NCBI RefSeq assembly: GCF_000003815.2
Contig: NC_049985.1
Coordinates: 18,678,215-18,742,214 of the forward strand
DNA from: Branchiostoma floridae
Lineage: Eukaryota; Chordata; Leptocardii; Amphioxiformes; Branchiostomatidae
DNA length: 64,000 nucleotides
Direction of reading: 5' to 3'
The translations under genes and the position numbers were made by a program. The stretch's first letter is position 1, and each line of letters starts with the position of its first letter. The notes beneath the pieces were generated by a model. It was not told the origin of the DNA. It saw nothing but the letters and a program-made list of their open reading frames with translations, and searched no databases. Of the stretch, positions 33,022-45,360 are shown in pieces.

Positions 33022-34142
33022 ATGGCTGGCAACGTTGATTTAGTTGTGCGGGCCGAGGTAAATAGCGTTACAATATGAAAGTGAGGTAATGTTTTTGTCT
33101 GGTCTGTGCGTTTGTGTGTGTGTATGTATGTGTGTGTGTGTGTGTGTGTGCGCGTGCGTGTGCGTGTATGTCTGTGTGGTGTGTGTTGCATTAACATAGT
33201 TATTAAGTAGTGCTACGAGATCACTACAAAATATTCATGAAAGTCCATAAACGAGGTTTGTTGAATTGATTTTGGTATAATGCAATGAATGTATTCGGTG
33301 ATAGACTTGATATCAACAAAGAGTTACAATAAAATCTAGTCCTAATCTCCTGAATAAGGTGTTATTTGTCATTTGAAATGGTGCAAAAGAAAATGATAAC
33401 AGTACAGGAGATGTATGAAGTTCTGTGGTCTGCCATCTCCCATCGCTTGTAATGATAATTGTTATGATAATAATCATTCCAGGTGATGAAAGAAGCAGGG
33501 ATGTACGACGACATGGTGCAGTGTATGAAGGAGCGGGTGCAGACGACTCCAGTGCTGTCTAATGAGGAGAGAGACCTGCTGTCCGTAGCCTACGGGAACG
33601 CGGTGGGCTCCCGGCTGTCCGCCTGGCGGACCGTCTCGTCCGCCGAGCAGAAGGCTCCCGACGGGTCGGACGACCACCAGGCGGCGACGTGGCTACGGGA
33701 GAGGGTGGAGACCGAGATGAAAGGGTTGTGCGGAGACGTCTTATCGCTGCTCGACAGGCTGCTTGAAGGCGATAACATTGATGACGAGGCCCAAGTCTTC
33801 TACTATAAGATGAAGGGGGACTACTACCGATACCTGGCGGAAATCACCGAGGGCGAACATAAGGCAATGGCCAAGACGAGCTACGAGCAAGGGTGGGTGG
33901 CTGCCAAGCCGTTGAAGGCAACAAACCCCTTAAAACTGAAACTGGCGCTAAATTTTTCACTCCTGCACTACGAGATCTTGAAGCGAACCGATTCTGCGTG
34001 CACGCTGGCGAGGGAGGCGTTCGACACTGCGGTAACGGAGTTGGACGGCATACCAGATCCTGTGGAGCGCAAATACAGCACCGACATCATGCATCAACTC
34101 CGGGATAACCTCACGCTTTGGCAAATTGCAAAGCGAAAATGA
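33022..34142 (+). CDS. Divergent 14-3-3 protein (two exons)
   Basis: Exon 1 is 33022-33057 (MAGNVDLVVRAE). After a 425-base GT-AG intron (GAG|GTAAAT ... CATTCCAG|GTG), exon 2 is 33483-34142, phase 0, giving 231 residues. The family is clear from YDDM, LSNEERDLLSVAY, KMKGDYYRYLAE, LALNFSLLHYEI and LRDNLTLW. These proteins are dimeric adaptors that bind phospho-Ser/Thr peptides through Lys49, Arg56, Arg127, Tyr128 and Asn173 (zeta numbering). Here Arg128, Tyr129 and Asn169 are present, but the Lys49 position is Gly50 and the Arg56 position is Leu57. The usual acidic flexible tail is replaced by a short basic end (WQIAKRK). The length is slightly below the usual 245-255. The frame is intact and GC-rich, which argues for a used gene rather than a pseudogene. 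Confidence 0.92.
33113..33190. repeat. (TG)n microsatellite in the 14-3-3 intron
   Basis: Interrupted TG runs with CG and TA substitutions (GTGCGCGTGCGTGTGCGTG). They lie wholly within the single intron of the 14-3-3 gene. Confidence 0.95.
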
Positions 34143-34570
34143 AGGCCAAGAAGAGAACTAGACCGCCCTTCCGCCATGATATCAAACGCATTTGAAACAT
34201 GATCGACTCATACCTCTTGAGTCAATGTCGACCTTTGCTTTTCCCTTCGTAACTACATTATGCTGTATTGCTTCTGTTTTGATAAAGAGCGTTTTTGACC
34301 TCATAAGGAAAGATGTAAATTATTGTTCTATTGGTCTCTTAACATCTTTCTTTATAGAGAACCATATCATCCTACTTTCCACTACATCTCACACTCTTAG
34401 TATCAGATGGGTACTGTGGTAGTCTTAAATTTTTCTGCCATACATTTCGAATGTTAACAGCCAAACTTAATTTCAATATTGCCACTGTCATTTGAATGGA
34501 TATTGGGCTTGACTTTTTTTCTGAAACAGAGGAAGACGAAAAATTCCACTTGCTCATGATATACATTTTG
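34143..34570. other. Probable 3' UTR and flank of the 14-3-3 gene
   Basis: AT-rich sequence after the stop codon. No clear AATAAA is found close by. An ATTAAA lies near 34957, after the minisatellite. I see no additional gene. Confidence 0.35.
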
Positions 34571-34950
34571 TATATCGATAATTGTGTAGCCCTTCGTGGT
34601 GTTAAATTTCGATTTATCGGAATATACTGTATATCGATAATTGTTTTGCCTTTTGTTGTGTTATTTTTGATCTATCGGGATATATTTTATATCGATAATT
34701 GTGTAGCCTTTTGTGGTGTTATTTTCTATTCATAGGGATATATTGTATATCGATGATTGTGTAGCCTTTTGTAGTGTTAATGTTGATTTATAGGGATATA
34801 TTGTATAGCGATAATTGTGTAGCCTTTTGTAGTGTTAATGTGAATTTATCGGGATATACTGTACATCGATAATTGTGTAGCCTTTTGTGGTGTTGATTTT
34901 GATTTATCAGGATATATTGTATATTAATAATTGTGTAGCCTTTTGTGGAA
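34571..34950. repeat. 58-59-bp minisatellite, about seven copies
   Basis: Units begin TATATCGATAATTGTGTAGC and continue CTTTTGTGGTGTTA...TTTATCGGGATATAT. Starts lie near 34571, 34630, 34688, 34746, 34804, 34862 and 34919. Copies diverge progressively toward both ends. Confidence 0.9.
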
Positions 34951-34974
34951 TCTCAAATTAAAAGTTTTAAATCA

Positions 34975-35340
34975 GTCAATCGGGCACTCAAGTGGACACT
35001 CGCCACGTGTCATTGATGCCTCCTGGCTATTCATATTATTCTTGCAGCAACACGTGATTTCTTCTGCAATAATGTTTTGAGCTGCTAGGAGGCAATTTTG
35101 ATCCATGCGGCTGTCTGTGATATCCTCATATAGGTTTTCTCATAAGTTCAAGAAATTTGAAGGTCTTTTCGAAATACATACGTATTTTACAGAACTCTTA
35201 CAATCCACTACTGTAAAAAATAGGAAAGAAACAAATTATTACGGAGTTTATACCAATTTCAAGGAATACACACACTTCCTACAAGAAGTTAACATTGTAA
35301 AAACCCGTATAATTCGCATGTTTCTTAGTCTTTGGTGATA
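34975..35340. repeat. Dispersed repeat, partner of 29690-30170
   Basis: The same ordered phrases as the 29690 copy begin at CACTCGCCACGTGTCATTG, with similar spacing over the first 130 bases and weaker similarity afterwards. Confidence 0.6.
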
Positions 35341-35589
35341 ACATTTCATCTGAATTCAGTAATCCCCTTGTTACTGAAAAATGTGTCAGCACGAGTAGCG
35401 CAACATCATTACAACACCATATCTAGCTCTCGATGTCGACTGATTTGTTTGAAAAATAATAACAACTCTTTGTGTTCGTATGACACATCACTTTAAGAAT
35501 ATATTTGTGTTTGTTTTGCTCTATTTTACTTAGTTTGTAATAGACAGGCATGGAAGCTCCAATTATAGGCGTTGCAACTGGTACGAGAG

Positions 35590-36493
35590 TGATCAATCTT
35601 GCCTACCTTTTCCAAAATTTTAGAAAAATTAGTTTATCAAAGAATCTCAAATCACTTAGAAGCAAATGACATTCTTTATTGTCACCAATATGGATTTCGA
35701 AAAAAATACTACACAGCCCCGCTGTTTGCAAAGTTAAAGATCTTAACAGTATACAACATAAATAGAATTCAAACTAGTTTTTTTATGTATAAGATAATTT
35801 ATAGATGTTCCTACCTTCCTGATATCTACTTTAATACCTTTTTATCAAACTCAGATATCCACAGCCATCACAAAAGAAATCGCAACTATATTAGACCTTT
35901 TAATGCAAAAAGTAACCAACGGCAATTCTAAATATGTTCAGAGGTCCACAGAGGTGGAACAGCTTGAACAATGCATTAAAGTTAATTCCCTTCTTTGCTA
36001 TATTCAAATGCCACATTAAAGCTGAATTTATAAATACATTTGTAACCCTACTTTCCGTTAGTTGGTTTTACACTTCCTTGTTTCGTTCTGGTAACTTCAA
36101 TGTCTCTATTATTCAGCGCAATGTGTTTTCATTCTATAGCTTCTGTCATGCATTATCCATACTTATATCTTTTGTTTAATTTGTATACTTCCTTGTTTAC
36201 TTCTGGTAACTTTCAATTTATACTCATATTCATTTATTATTTCGTAAGTTATGGTTTAATTATTTTTTGTAATATGTTTTTCATTCCATTTGGTTCCGTT
36301 ATTCATTATCCATACTTATTTAGGTTCATATCTATTTCTTTTGTTAAATTTATATGAATTGTAATAAGATAATATAGGGAGGCTTTCTTATAAGCTGAAG
36401 CTTTCGGCCTTCCTTGCACTGTTCATGTTTCATAATTCCTTATCATGTATTTATTATTGTTGTTTTCAAAGTGCGAAACAAATAAACAAATAA
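35590..36493 (+). pseudogene. Internally deleted LINE (CR1/jockey-like) remnant
   Basis: The first part encodes PTFSKILEKLVYQRISNHLE and HQYGFRKKY, the early RT region of CR1/jockey-type LINEs. It then jumps directly to the C-terminal region (FFMYKIIYRCSYLPDIYFN, SDIHSHHKRN). After a frameshift comes FRGPQRWNSLNNALK. The RT palm, including the catalytic YxDD, is deleted. The 3' end is AATAAACAAATAA at about 36481, and the 57-bp minisatellite begins at the next base. Confidence 0.75.
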
Positions 36494-39438
36494 GGACCAC
36501 CTGGCCATTGATATATAGTGACCTCCTCTACATACGGACCACCTGGCTATTGACAGTCAAACCTGTACTAGTGAACACTTCTACTTAAAAACACCATCTG
36601 GTCATTGACATACATTCAGACCTGCACTAGTGACCAGCTCTACATAAAGATCACATGGCCATTAATACATGCAGTCAAACCTGCACTAGGGACAACAGTC
36701 TATAAAAGGAACACCTGGCCATTAATACATAGTCGACCTGCATAAGAAACCACCAATATATCAGATCGCCTGGCCACACGTTAAAGTCAAACCTGTACTA
36801 GTGACCACCTCTACATAAGATCACGCACATGGTCTATGATATGAAGCCAGATCGGTACAAGGGACCACATCTATTCAAGACCACCTGGTCATTGATTTGT
36901 AGTCAGACCTGCACTAATGACAACCTCTATATAAGTACCACTACCTGGCTATTGATATACAGTCTAGATCTACTACTGTACTAATGACCACCTCTGCATG
37001 AGGACCACTTGGCTATTGATATACAGCCAAACCTGTACTAGTGACCACCTCTACATTAGGAGCTCCTGGCTATTGATCTACAGTCAAACCTGTACTAGTG
37101 ATCACTTCTACATAAGGACCACCTGGCCATTGATATACAGTCAAACCTGTACCAATGACCACCTCTACAGAAAGACTATCTGGCCATTGATATACAGTCA
37201 AACCTGTACAAGTGACCACCTCTACATAAAGACTATCTGGCCATTGATATACAGTCAAACCTGAACCAGTGACCACCTCTATATAAGGACCACCTGGCCA
37301 TTGATATACAGTCAAACCTGTACAAGTGACCACCTCTACATTAGGAATACCTGGCTATTGATATACAGTCAAACCTGTACTAGTGACCATCTCTACATGA
37401 GGACCACCTGGTCATTGATATACAGTCAAACCTGTACTAGTGACCATCTCTACATGAGGACCACCTGGCCATTGATATACAGTCAAACCTGTACTAGTGA
37501 CCATCTCAACATGAGGACCACCTGGCCATTGATTTACAGTCAAACCTGTACTAGTGGCCATCTCTACATGAGGACCACCTGGCCATTGATATACAGTCAA
37601 ACCTGTACTAGTGACCATCTCTACATGAGGACCACCTGGCCATTGATATACAGTCAAACCTGTACAAGTGACCACCTCTACATAAGGACCACCTGGCCAT
37701 TGATATACAGTCAAACCTGTACTAGTGACCATCTCTACATGAGGACCACCTGGCCATTGATATACAGTCAAACCTGTACTAGTGACCATCTCCACATGAG
37801 GACCACCTGGCCATTGATATACAGTCAAACCTGTACAAGTGACCACCTCTACATAAGGACCACCTGGCCGTTGATATACAGTCAAACCTGTACTAGTGAC
37901 CATCTCTACATGAGGGCCACCTGGCCATTGATATACAGTCAAACCTGTACTAATGACCATCTCTACATGAGGACCACCTGGCCATTGATATACAGTCAAA
38001 CCTGTACTAGTGGACATCTTCTACATGAGGACCACCTGGCCATTGATATACAGTCAAACCTGTACTAGTGACCATCTCTACATGAGGACCACCTGGCCAT
38101 TGATATACAGTCAAACCTGTACTAATGACCATCTCTACATGAGGACCACCTGGCCATTGATATACAGTCAAACCTGTACTAGTGACCATCTCTACATGAG
38201 GACCACCTGGCCATTGATATACAGTCAAACCTGTACGAGTGACCACAACTACATAAGGACCACCTTGCTACTCATATACAGTCAAACCTGTACGAATGAA
38301 CACCTCTACATAAGGACCATCTGGCTATTTATATACGTATACAGTAAAAGCCTGAGTATCATCCTCCGTAGTGAACGCTGGCTCTCTACTTTCGCTTGCT
38401 AAAACACGTGGTTAGCAAGCGAAAGTAGAGAGCCAGCGGTCACTACGGAGGATGATATTCAGGCTATCAATGCTGTACTAGTGGACATCTTCTACATGAG
38501 AAATACCTGGCTATTGATATACAGTCAAATCTGTACTAGTGACCACATCTACACAAGGACCACCTGGCTACTCATAGACAGCCAAATCTGAAATAGTGAC
38601 CACCTCTACATAAGGACCACCTGGCTGTTGATATACGTATACAGTGAAACCTGTACTAATGAACATCTCTACATAAGGACCACCTGGCTGTTGATATACG
38701 TATACAGTGAAACCTGTACTAATGAACATCTCTACATAAGGACCACCTGGCTGTTGATATACAATAAAGCCTATACTAGTGACCACTTCTACATGAGAAC
38801 CACCTGTCTATTGATATCAGTTAAACCTGTACTAGTGAGCACTTCTACATAATGGCCACCTGACCATTGATATACAGCCAGACCTGTAAAAGTGACTACC
38901 CTATACATATTGACCACCTGGCCATTGATCTACAATGACCTCCTCTACATACGGACCACCTGGCTATTGACAGTCAAAAATGTATTAATGAACACGTCTA
39001 TTTCTGATCATTGACATATTACATTCAAACCTGCACTAGTGACCACCTCTACATACAGCCTACTTGGCCATTGAAATACAGTCAAACCTTTAAAGTGAGA
39101 ATCTCTTCAAAAGAACCACTCACATGACCAATAATGTATGGACAAAACTGCACAATTCACCACTACTACATGAGGGCCACCTCGTCATCGATATTCAGTC
39201 AAACATGTATTAGTGACCACATTTACATGAGGACCAGCCTGCCGTTGATATACAGTCAAACCTGTCAAGTGACCACCTCTTCAAAATGACCACACACATG
39301 GCCAACTGTACACAGCCAAATCCGTACAAGTGACCACCTCTACATAAGGACCACCTGTGCATTAATAATATACAGTCAAAACTGTGCTACTAAAAGTGAC
39401 CACCTCTAGGTAAGGACCACCCGTTCATTGACATACAA
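36494..39438. repeat. 57-bp minisatellite array, about 50 copies
   Basis: The unit is 57 bases and contains GACCACCTGGCCATTGATAT, then ACAGTCAAACCTGTACTAGT, then GACCATCTCTACATGAG. The centre (about 37380-38260) is nearly homogeneous, while both edges are diverged, as expected for unequal exchange. Because 57 is a multiple of three, both strands show long open frames (19-residue repeats), which I do not treat as genes. Confidence 0.95.
38350..38464. mobile_element. Near-perfect hairpin inserted in the 57-bp array
   Basis: GCCTGAGTATCATCCTCCGT ... CTCTACTTTCGCTTGCTAA is followed, after a loop of about 10 bases (AACACGTGG), by its reverse complement ending ATGATATTCAGGC. The arms are about 52 bases with few mismatches. 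The 57-bp units are disturbed for about one unit on either side. No clear TSD. Confidence 0.85.
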
Positions 39439-42092
39439 AACAAAACAAATCAGACAACGTAATAAGTTTGCCCAAAGAGTCAGATCCTTCATTCATCATT
39501 GACGAAAACCCAATTTTCAATGTTTCTGAACTCTAAAGACAAGTGAAACTATTTCTCGTCTCACTGGTAGAACTAGTATGTTAAAGTATTATGTGAGCAT
39601 CAGAAAGTAGTGTCAGGTGTTACTTTTGTCCTTGGAGAGCATCAGGGAAACAACACGTGCTACGGCTACGGTTATATTTTTTTTATAAGTATTAATGGTT
39701 GTTGTTGTTGGTGTATTTTTTTAGTATTCTTATTCCATTTTCCTGACGAAGAAAGTTCATAGAGCATTGCTGGCAACAAAAAAGGGGGCTCTTGTGAGTG
39801 AAGAGTGACCTAATGTAAATGTTTCTCATTGATGTTACAAATCAGGCCCTCATTTGCATAAATTATATCAGTTGATTACCTTCTCTAGATAAATAACAAT
39901 ATGCTGAAAGTATGCAAGTCTTAGCAAAGAAGGCTATTGAAGTGGTTCTGCTGGATCATTGATGGAACAGATCTCGACATCTGCTATAGAGCATGGGACA
40001 TAGGTGTATTGCCAAACCGACATACTCACCGCATTTGAATCAAGGCACCGTTAAAAGATCTTTCTGTTCTTTATTGTTGTATTGGAGATGCGTGGTTTCC
40101 AAGGACAGCATAACAACGATATCTTTTTCGTACGCAGATTGGTGATGTAGGTGTCCGACACGCATTTACGGGCCCGGTGTAATTTGATTATTTCTGGCGT
40201 TTTCTAGCACGGAATTACAGACTCTGTCGACATTATTGATATCAATTAGTACTAAAACATTTCAACACTGGCCTGTGCCAGGAACAATTACAAATTTCTT
40301 GAAAAAAAATGCGCAAAAATGGCGCCTAGTGAAATGAGAATTAATCTGCAGTACTCAACTGAGCCGCTTAGCGGCGCCACGAAACGGGCACTTTTTCAAG
40401 GGTGCGTTTGAACACCTGTTGTTAAAGGGCGACGGGGAGGCGCACAGGATGGAAACTTCGTATAACCCTTCGGGAAACCGGTAATTCTAGTCAACTTTGA
40501 GTATTTTTTTAGTAATAAAGGTGGAATTAAGGTTCCGGCTCGGAATTTGTTATGGCCAGATGGCGAAGAAATCCGTGAAAACAATACGCAATAGGTCACC
40601 ACCTTATTTTTGCGTCACATTTTTTTCGGCTACCGCTAAAGCAGTTTATAATCTTTCTTATTTCCCCAAAAGCCCGTTCTTCGTTGCGGCTTCGGTAGCG
40701 CAGATTTCGCTGTGCGGTCAATAGTTCTGATATAAGTGCGCGATAGTGGTAACGCGGTTTCGTCGTCAAATCGTACGTTCTATGTGCGTTGTGGCTGCTT
40801 TAGCGCCACCGGAGTTCGTGGAAAACGTATCAGATAAATTTTCCATCTTTTCACTCAGTTTACAGAAGAAATATTGAACTTCATTGCCATATTCGTCATT
40901 ATCCCAGGAAAACTTTTTTTTTACTCCTTTTTTCCGAGTAGAGGGGATCCGCCAGCGATCCGGCATGCAAATTGATGGTGGTCGAATGTAGTTCAGGGCC
41001 AAAAACTTTAAGATTTTTTTTCTTGGAAACATTGGTAGAAATTCTGGCAGTTTTGAGGTCAATGTGACAGGGGAGGGTTTCTACTTTCTGATTATGGCCA
41101 AAAAGCTGAGTTTTTGTAGTTATCAGGGGATATGAAGTTGGGACTATTTACTTGTTGTGTAAGGGTCTGTTCCCTTGGTGGTTATGATGAACTTTATTGC
41201 TCGACATTTGTACATGGTACAATGTATGGCAACGACTGTTACACAAAGTACAAAATAGGTGTATAGAAAAAGACTTAATATCCTAACTAGAGTTCGGGGA
41301 CCTCATACCTCCATGAAATATTTATTGCTTTTTTGTGGATGGTATGTATATGTTTATGGTCGGTTGTATTTGAGAGTAATGGTTATAAATGTTATGGGAA
41401 AGAAGTGGTGTATTCATATAATGACACAGAGAATGTCCATCTGATAAGTAATTATTAAAATGTGACACTTAATTGTGTAATGTGTGTTTAAGAGGTCGAC
41501 GGCATATGGTAGCGTGGCGTTCCTGAAGCGTGATGTTTGGCATTTAAACTGTCTAAGGTTGTCAGCATTATGAGGTTATACTATGTGCCTCAGAGCGGTG
41601 TGGTGGGAGGAAGTTGGGAAAGTTAAAAAAGAAGAAGGGATTTGGCAAACTTTAGTCCGAGATCTTTACGTCTTACCTGCAGAAGTATGCAATTTATTGA
41701 AATTAATAGTTGATTAGCATTTATAATGAGGATCTCCTACTATTACAATGTGTTCCACAATAGGGCCTTGATAAATGTAAGATATGTTATATATGGAAGG
41801 TGGAACATGTACAGATATCATTCATGCAAATAAGGGCCTAATTTGCATAATCAATGCAAAGTGTGATAATTACAATGCATCTTAGTTTTTCATACTGCCA
41901 CATATCTATGATGTTAATATGGTTAAGGGCAGCTTTACTTATTGACCTGAAGGCACAGACACAGACATAGAATTACAAAATGTAGGTACAGTGAAGTTTT
42001 AGTTTGAACTTACTGCTGGCTGGTTATTTTTCAAACCACAGTTGAAGGGCTTGTTTGGATTCAGAGCCCTGCTTCACTTATGCCCAGACTGT
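39439..42092. other. No recognisable gene
   Basis: No exon or RNA gene can be supported here. There are AGGCCCTCATTTGCATAA (39845) and AGGGCCTAATTTGCATAA (41833), single copies of the phrase duplicated at 18828-19235. Moderately GC-rich patches around 40380-40480 and 40660-40800 contain only unfamiliar short frames. Confidence 0.4.
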
Positions 42093-42591
42093 CATTAAGG
42101 TCTCATTGATGTATTACTCCGCGAGTGGGTACCCTAAAAGAGATCCGAGCCAAAAATGAACAGCTGCACGGACGCATGTTTTTAGCGGTGAGAAATTCCC
42201 TTTTAGCCAGCGGAACTGATCTCAAAAGTTAGATTGGTGAAAGCTTATTTGTAACTGAAGAAATTAGCAGGTAAAGTTTTGCAGCCGCGCGCTAGGTCGG
42301 AGGTACACAGTCGTGGGTTCTGAGTGGTGCGGTTGTACACTAGCAGCGAAAAAGTGCCTTTTGTGGGGATTGACTAATCGTAGTTTGTAATTCACTAATT
42401 GCTATAAAAAAAGTTCCTACGTATAGTTTACATTGCCAATTTTTTCCCACGATATAGGGTAAATGTGCTCGACATAAAATGAAAAATCTGCTGAAATTTC
42501 ACGTAGCTTCATTATAAACGCGCCCATTTAAACCACGAATTATAACATAGAAGTCTATGGGAAGAAGAAAATCATCAATGAGACCTTAATC
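42093..42591. mobile_element. TIR element (TTAAGGTCTCATTGATG termini)
   Basis: The left end TTAAGGTCTCATTGATG is perfectly mirrored at 42574-42591 by CATCAATGAGACCTTAA. The length is about 500 bases. It has no transposase frame. The outermost AAGG...CTCA resembles the ends of the MITEs at 1020 and 8496, but the core is different. Confidence 0.75.
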
Positions 42592-42769
42592 ACACCAGCT
42601 GCCTGGCCGCAACTGCCAACTGTTAGCTGCTGTCTACATGGCCCACGGGTGATTAATTACCTGACCTACATACGTCACCGGGACATGCCTGTTCCAATAT
42701 TTCGCAGATATAGGGGTGATTTCTGATATTATTACATCAATTATAACGACAGATACGGCTCCCAAAATC

Positions 42770-42920
42770 TCATCGATTCGAGCTTTCATCACACCCCACC
42801 AACACAACAAGTATGAAACCAATCCATCCAGCCGTTCTTGAGTAATCATCTACACAGACAGAGACACATAACAGAAAATATAACCTCCATTCCATGACAT
42901 TTCATGGAGGTAATTAACAT
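42770..42920 (+). mobile_element. Probable 3' tail of a non-LTR retroposon
   Basis: The stretch AAACCAATCCATCCAGCCGT, TCTTGAGTAATC, ACACAGACAGAGACACATAA and ATATAACCTCCATT...CATGGAGGTAAT has the layout of many metazoan LINE/SINE 3' tails, ending in a small GGAGGT hairpin. This is recognition by style, not by alignment. Confidence 0.4.
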
Positions 42921-42971
42921 AACAAGAAGGGCTAACACAAGTCTTTGATATAGTGTTACAATCGAGTTGGG

Positions 42972-43250
42972 CTATGCATGAGTTTCATTACTCTTTCTAA
43001 TAGCAAAGCAGTCTTTGATATATTTGCCTATCTTTGCATTATGGGAGTTGTGGCATCCAAAGATACATACAAATCTGTCTGTAGCATCGAGTCTCTTGAA
43101 ATCTGCTGTACTGGATTCGAGAAATGTGAATAGCTCATTACGTAAAGTAGCGTATCTAGAACAATCCATTAAAAAGTGAAATTCATCTTCAATATGCTTT
43201 GGACAGAAAGGACAGAACCTTTGGTCAGGGGCTATATTGTAGTATCTGCA
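42972..43250 (-). pseudogene. C-terminal remnant of a LINE reverse-transcriptase ORF
   Basis: Read on the minus strand, the frame gives RYYNIAPDQRFCPFC, then IEDEFHFLMDCSRYATLRNE and a hydrophobic tail, the C-x2-C ... H-x4-C zinc-knuckle end of CR1/jockey-type ORF2. It is homologous in layout to 17790-18125 but in opposite orientation and diverged. The upstream RT core is absent. Confidence 0.7.
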
Positions 43251-45250
43251 TTATGCGTTTGAGGGGGTGGGAGTGTTAGGGGGTATTTTTCTGCAAATAA
43301 TGCCGTATGATTTCTAATGACAGTGGGATTTTATCACAGCTGAGATGATGGGCTTTCATATGAGGGTAAGTTTGTATGGCAGTAACGTCAGGAAGGTGAG
43401 TTATTGGCACTGTCTTTCTGTGCCTTTATGTACACATTTCAATGTGCCAGGGCTTGGATGGCGTCTCCCCTAGAGGCTTGTAGAGAATGACCAAAAATTA
43501 GCGCCAAAAATGATTGTATTGATGGTTTTTACCAAAAATAACATTTCTACAGAAAATGTGTACTAAGTCTGTTAGTCAGTGACAAGGCACCCCTCTATAT
43601 CGGGAACATTGAATTGTTCAAAAACCGATGTTTTGAGAAGCGCTGGCGCTTTTCTGAGAGAGTCCAATCGGGCCCCTAAAAAACTCCGAACCGAGATCTC
43701 AATGATTTCCCAAATGACTCTTTTTGATAGCGAGTTTTGAAGTCGCATAAACAGTACTTATGGGCGAGATGTTACGGACTGACGTCGGCTGACTTGAACT
43801 GTAACATTTTTGTTACCGTCAGACCCGCCGTTATCATGGCAACCGCCGCCAAGACCGCGGCCTATGCTTAAGTATAGGACTTAGTGTTACCCGATACCCG
43901 CTCGACCCCCCAGACATACCTATCCAAGTTTGGGAATTCTTGACAAACGTACACACACTATACTATTAGGCTAGCCCCTGAGGCGTCGTCGAAAACCGAA
44001 AATAGGGGATCTTCTATTGTTTATCAAAAATTATAAACTGTTCTTCTAGGCACTAACTATAAGCTGTAATTTCATACCCTATGCGCACGACATACCATCT
44101 CTGTATAACCTCCTTGGGCAGACAGCCGACATGCGCCAGCCAATGGTGCCTGTGGATGGTTGCTTGATTGATGCCTATGGCAGCACCCTTCAGGTGTTGA
44201 TTCTAAATATAACTTATCATCATACATCTTTCACGTCAAGCTGACCCCTTTTCTGCTGCAAAAAACGACATCTAAATTCTAACGTGCCGAGATCTGTGTG
44301 TTAATCAATTAAATGGGGATGTTGTTGGAAAAAAATAACTGTACAGATGTACGTGGAATGGCAAGGATGAAGCTTTGAAAACCAACGTTTCATAGATTGT
44401 ATAACATGGGCGAGTAGACAACACTTTAATTGGACGGACTTACTCCTCCACAGAAATAGAATTGGAACAAAAGTTGCTGACCCAGTACCAACACCTATAA
44501 TTACCGGTTGACACGGTTACTAGGTTACTAGCCAAGGCCACCATATATCGTACTAGATTCAGCCCATATTCTGTAGCTACAGGGCAAATTTTGGTATTTC
44601 CGGACAGGCGCAGATAACCCAGTTTCAGCCTTCAGAATGATCAGGCAGCCTTGGCCAAAGTCCATGTAGAAATGTTTTTCTAGGGATATGTTTGGATTTT
44701 TGGAGATGCACATTACAGGTAAGGGTTTTAACATCTACATTGTGTTGAAAAAACAGATTTTTAGCAATGTTTGTCGTTGCAGTAGGCTTTAGAAGTTAGG
44801 TGTTTTGGTATTATTTACAGGCAGTGAAAAGGGGTGAAAAGGTCACCACCTATGTTTTAATCCCGTATAACAAAATTCCTCTGTAAATTATTTCCTTTTT
44901 TTCTCGTCAAATTACACTTTAAAGGCCAGACAACCATGCCAATGTGAGTTTTACATATTCTTAAACTCAGGTAGGTGATTTTTGACAGCCTTTTCTGCCA
45001 TGATTCCAATTGTTAAGAATAGGCAGTCTAAATACCGAAATTTACCCCAAAGCGTAGAATCAGCCCATATTCTGTACATACGGTAGCACAGGTGTTATAA
45101 GGACTTAACTTTTGATCACTGTGCCTTTCATAAAAAAAACAAATTTCACCACTTTCATGAGATGGGATTTCGTCACAAATGTCTCAAAATTGCTGGGCAA
45201 GGAAATAAGAACAAGAGTCATCTCCATACCAAAGCTGTCATTATATATAC
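43251..45250. other. No recognisable gene
   Basis: No gene is supported. Around 44933-44998 the sequence shares about 65 bases with the minus strand of 462-528. The phrase CCATATTCTGTA.CTAC/ATAC recurs at about 44564 and 45064. Confidence 0.4.
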
Positions 45251-45277
45251 ATCTCTCTGTCTCTCTCTCTTTCTCTG

Positions 45278-45356
<79 letters not shown>
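45251..45356. repeat. Compound microsatellite (CT)n(TA)n(TG)n
   Basis: CT-rich runs with interruptions to about 45296, then TA repeats to about 45312, then about 21 TG units. The overlapping open frames here are low-complexity artefacts. Confidence 0.95.

Positions 45357-45360
<4 letters not shown>

Noticed and set aside
33474-33778. Minus-strand frames opposite the 14-3-3 exon
   Set aside because: They are shadows of the GC-rich plus-strand coding exon.
37301-38402. Long open frames on both strands in the 57-bp array (19-residue repeats)
   Set aside because: The period is a multiple of three, so any stop-free unit yields a long frame. Frames are open on both strands, divergence is not biased to synonymous sites by eye, and the array edges decay like a satellite.
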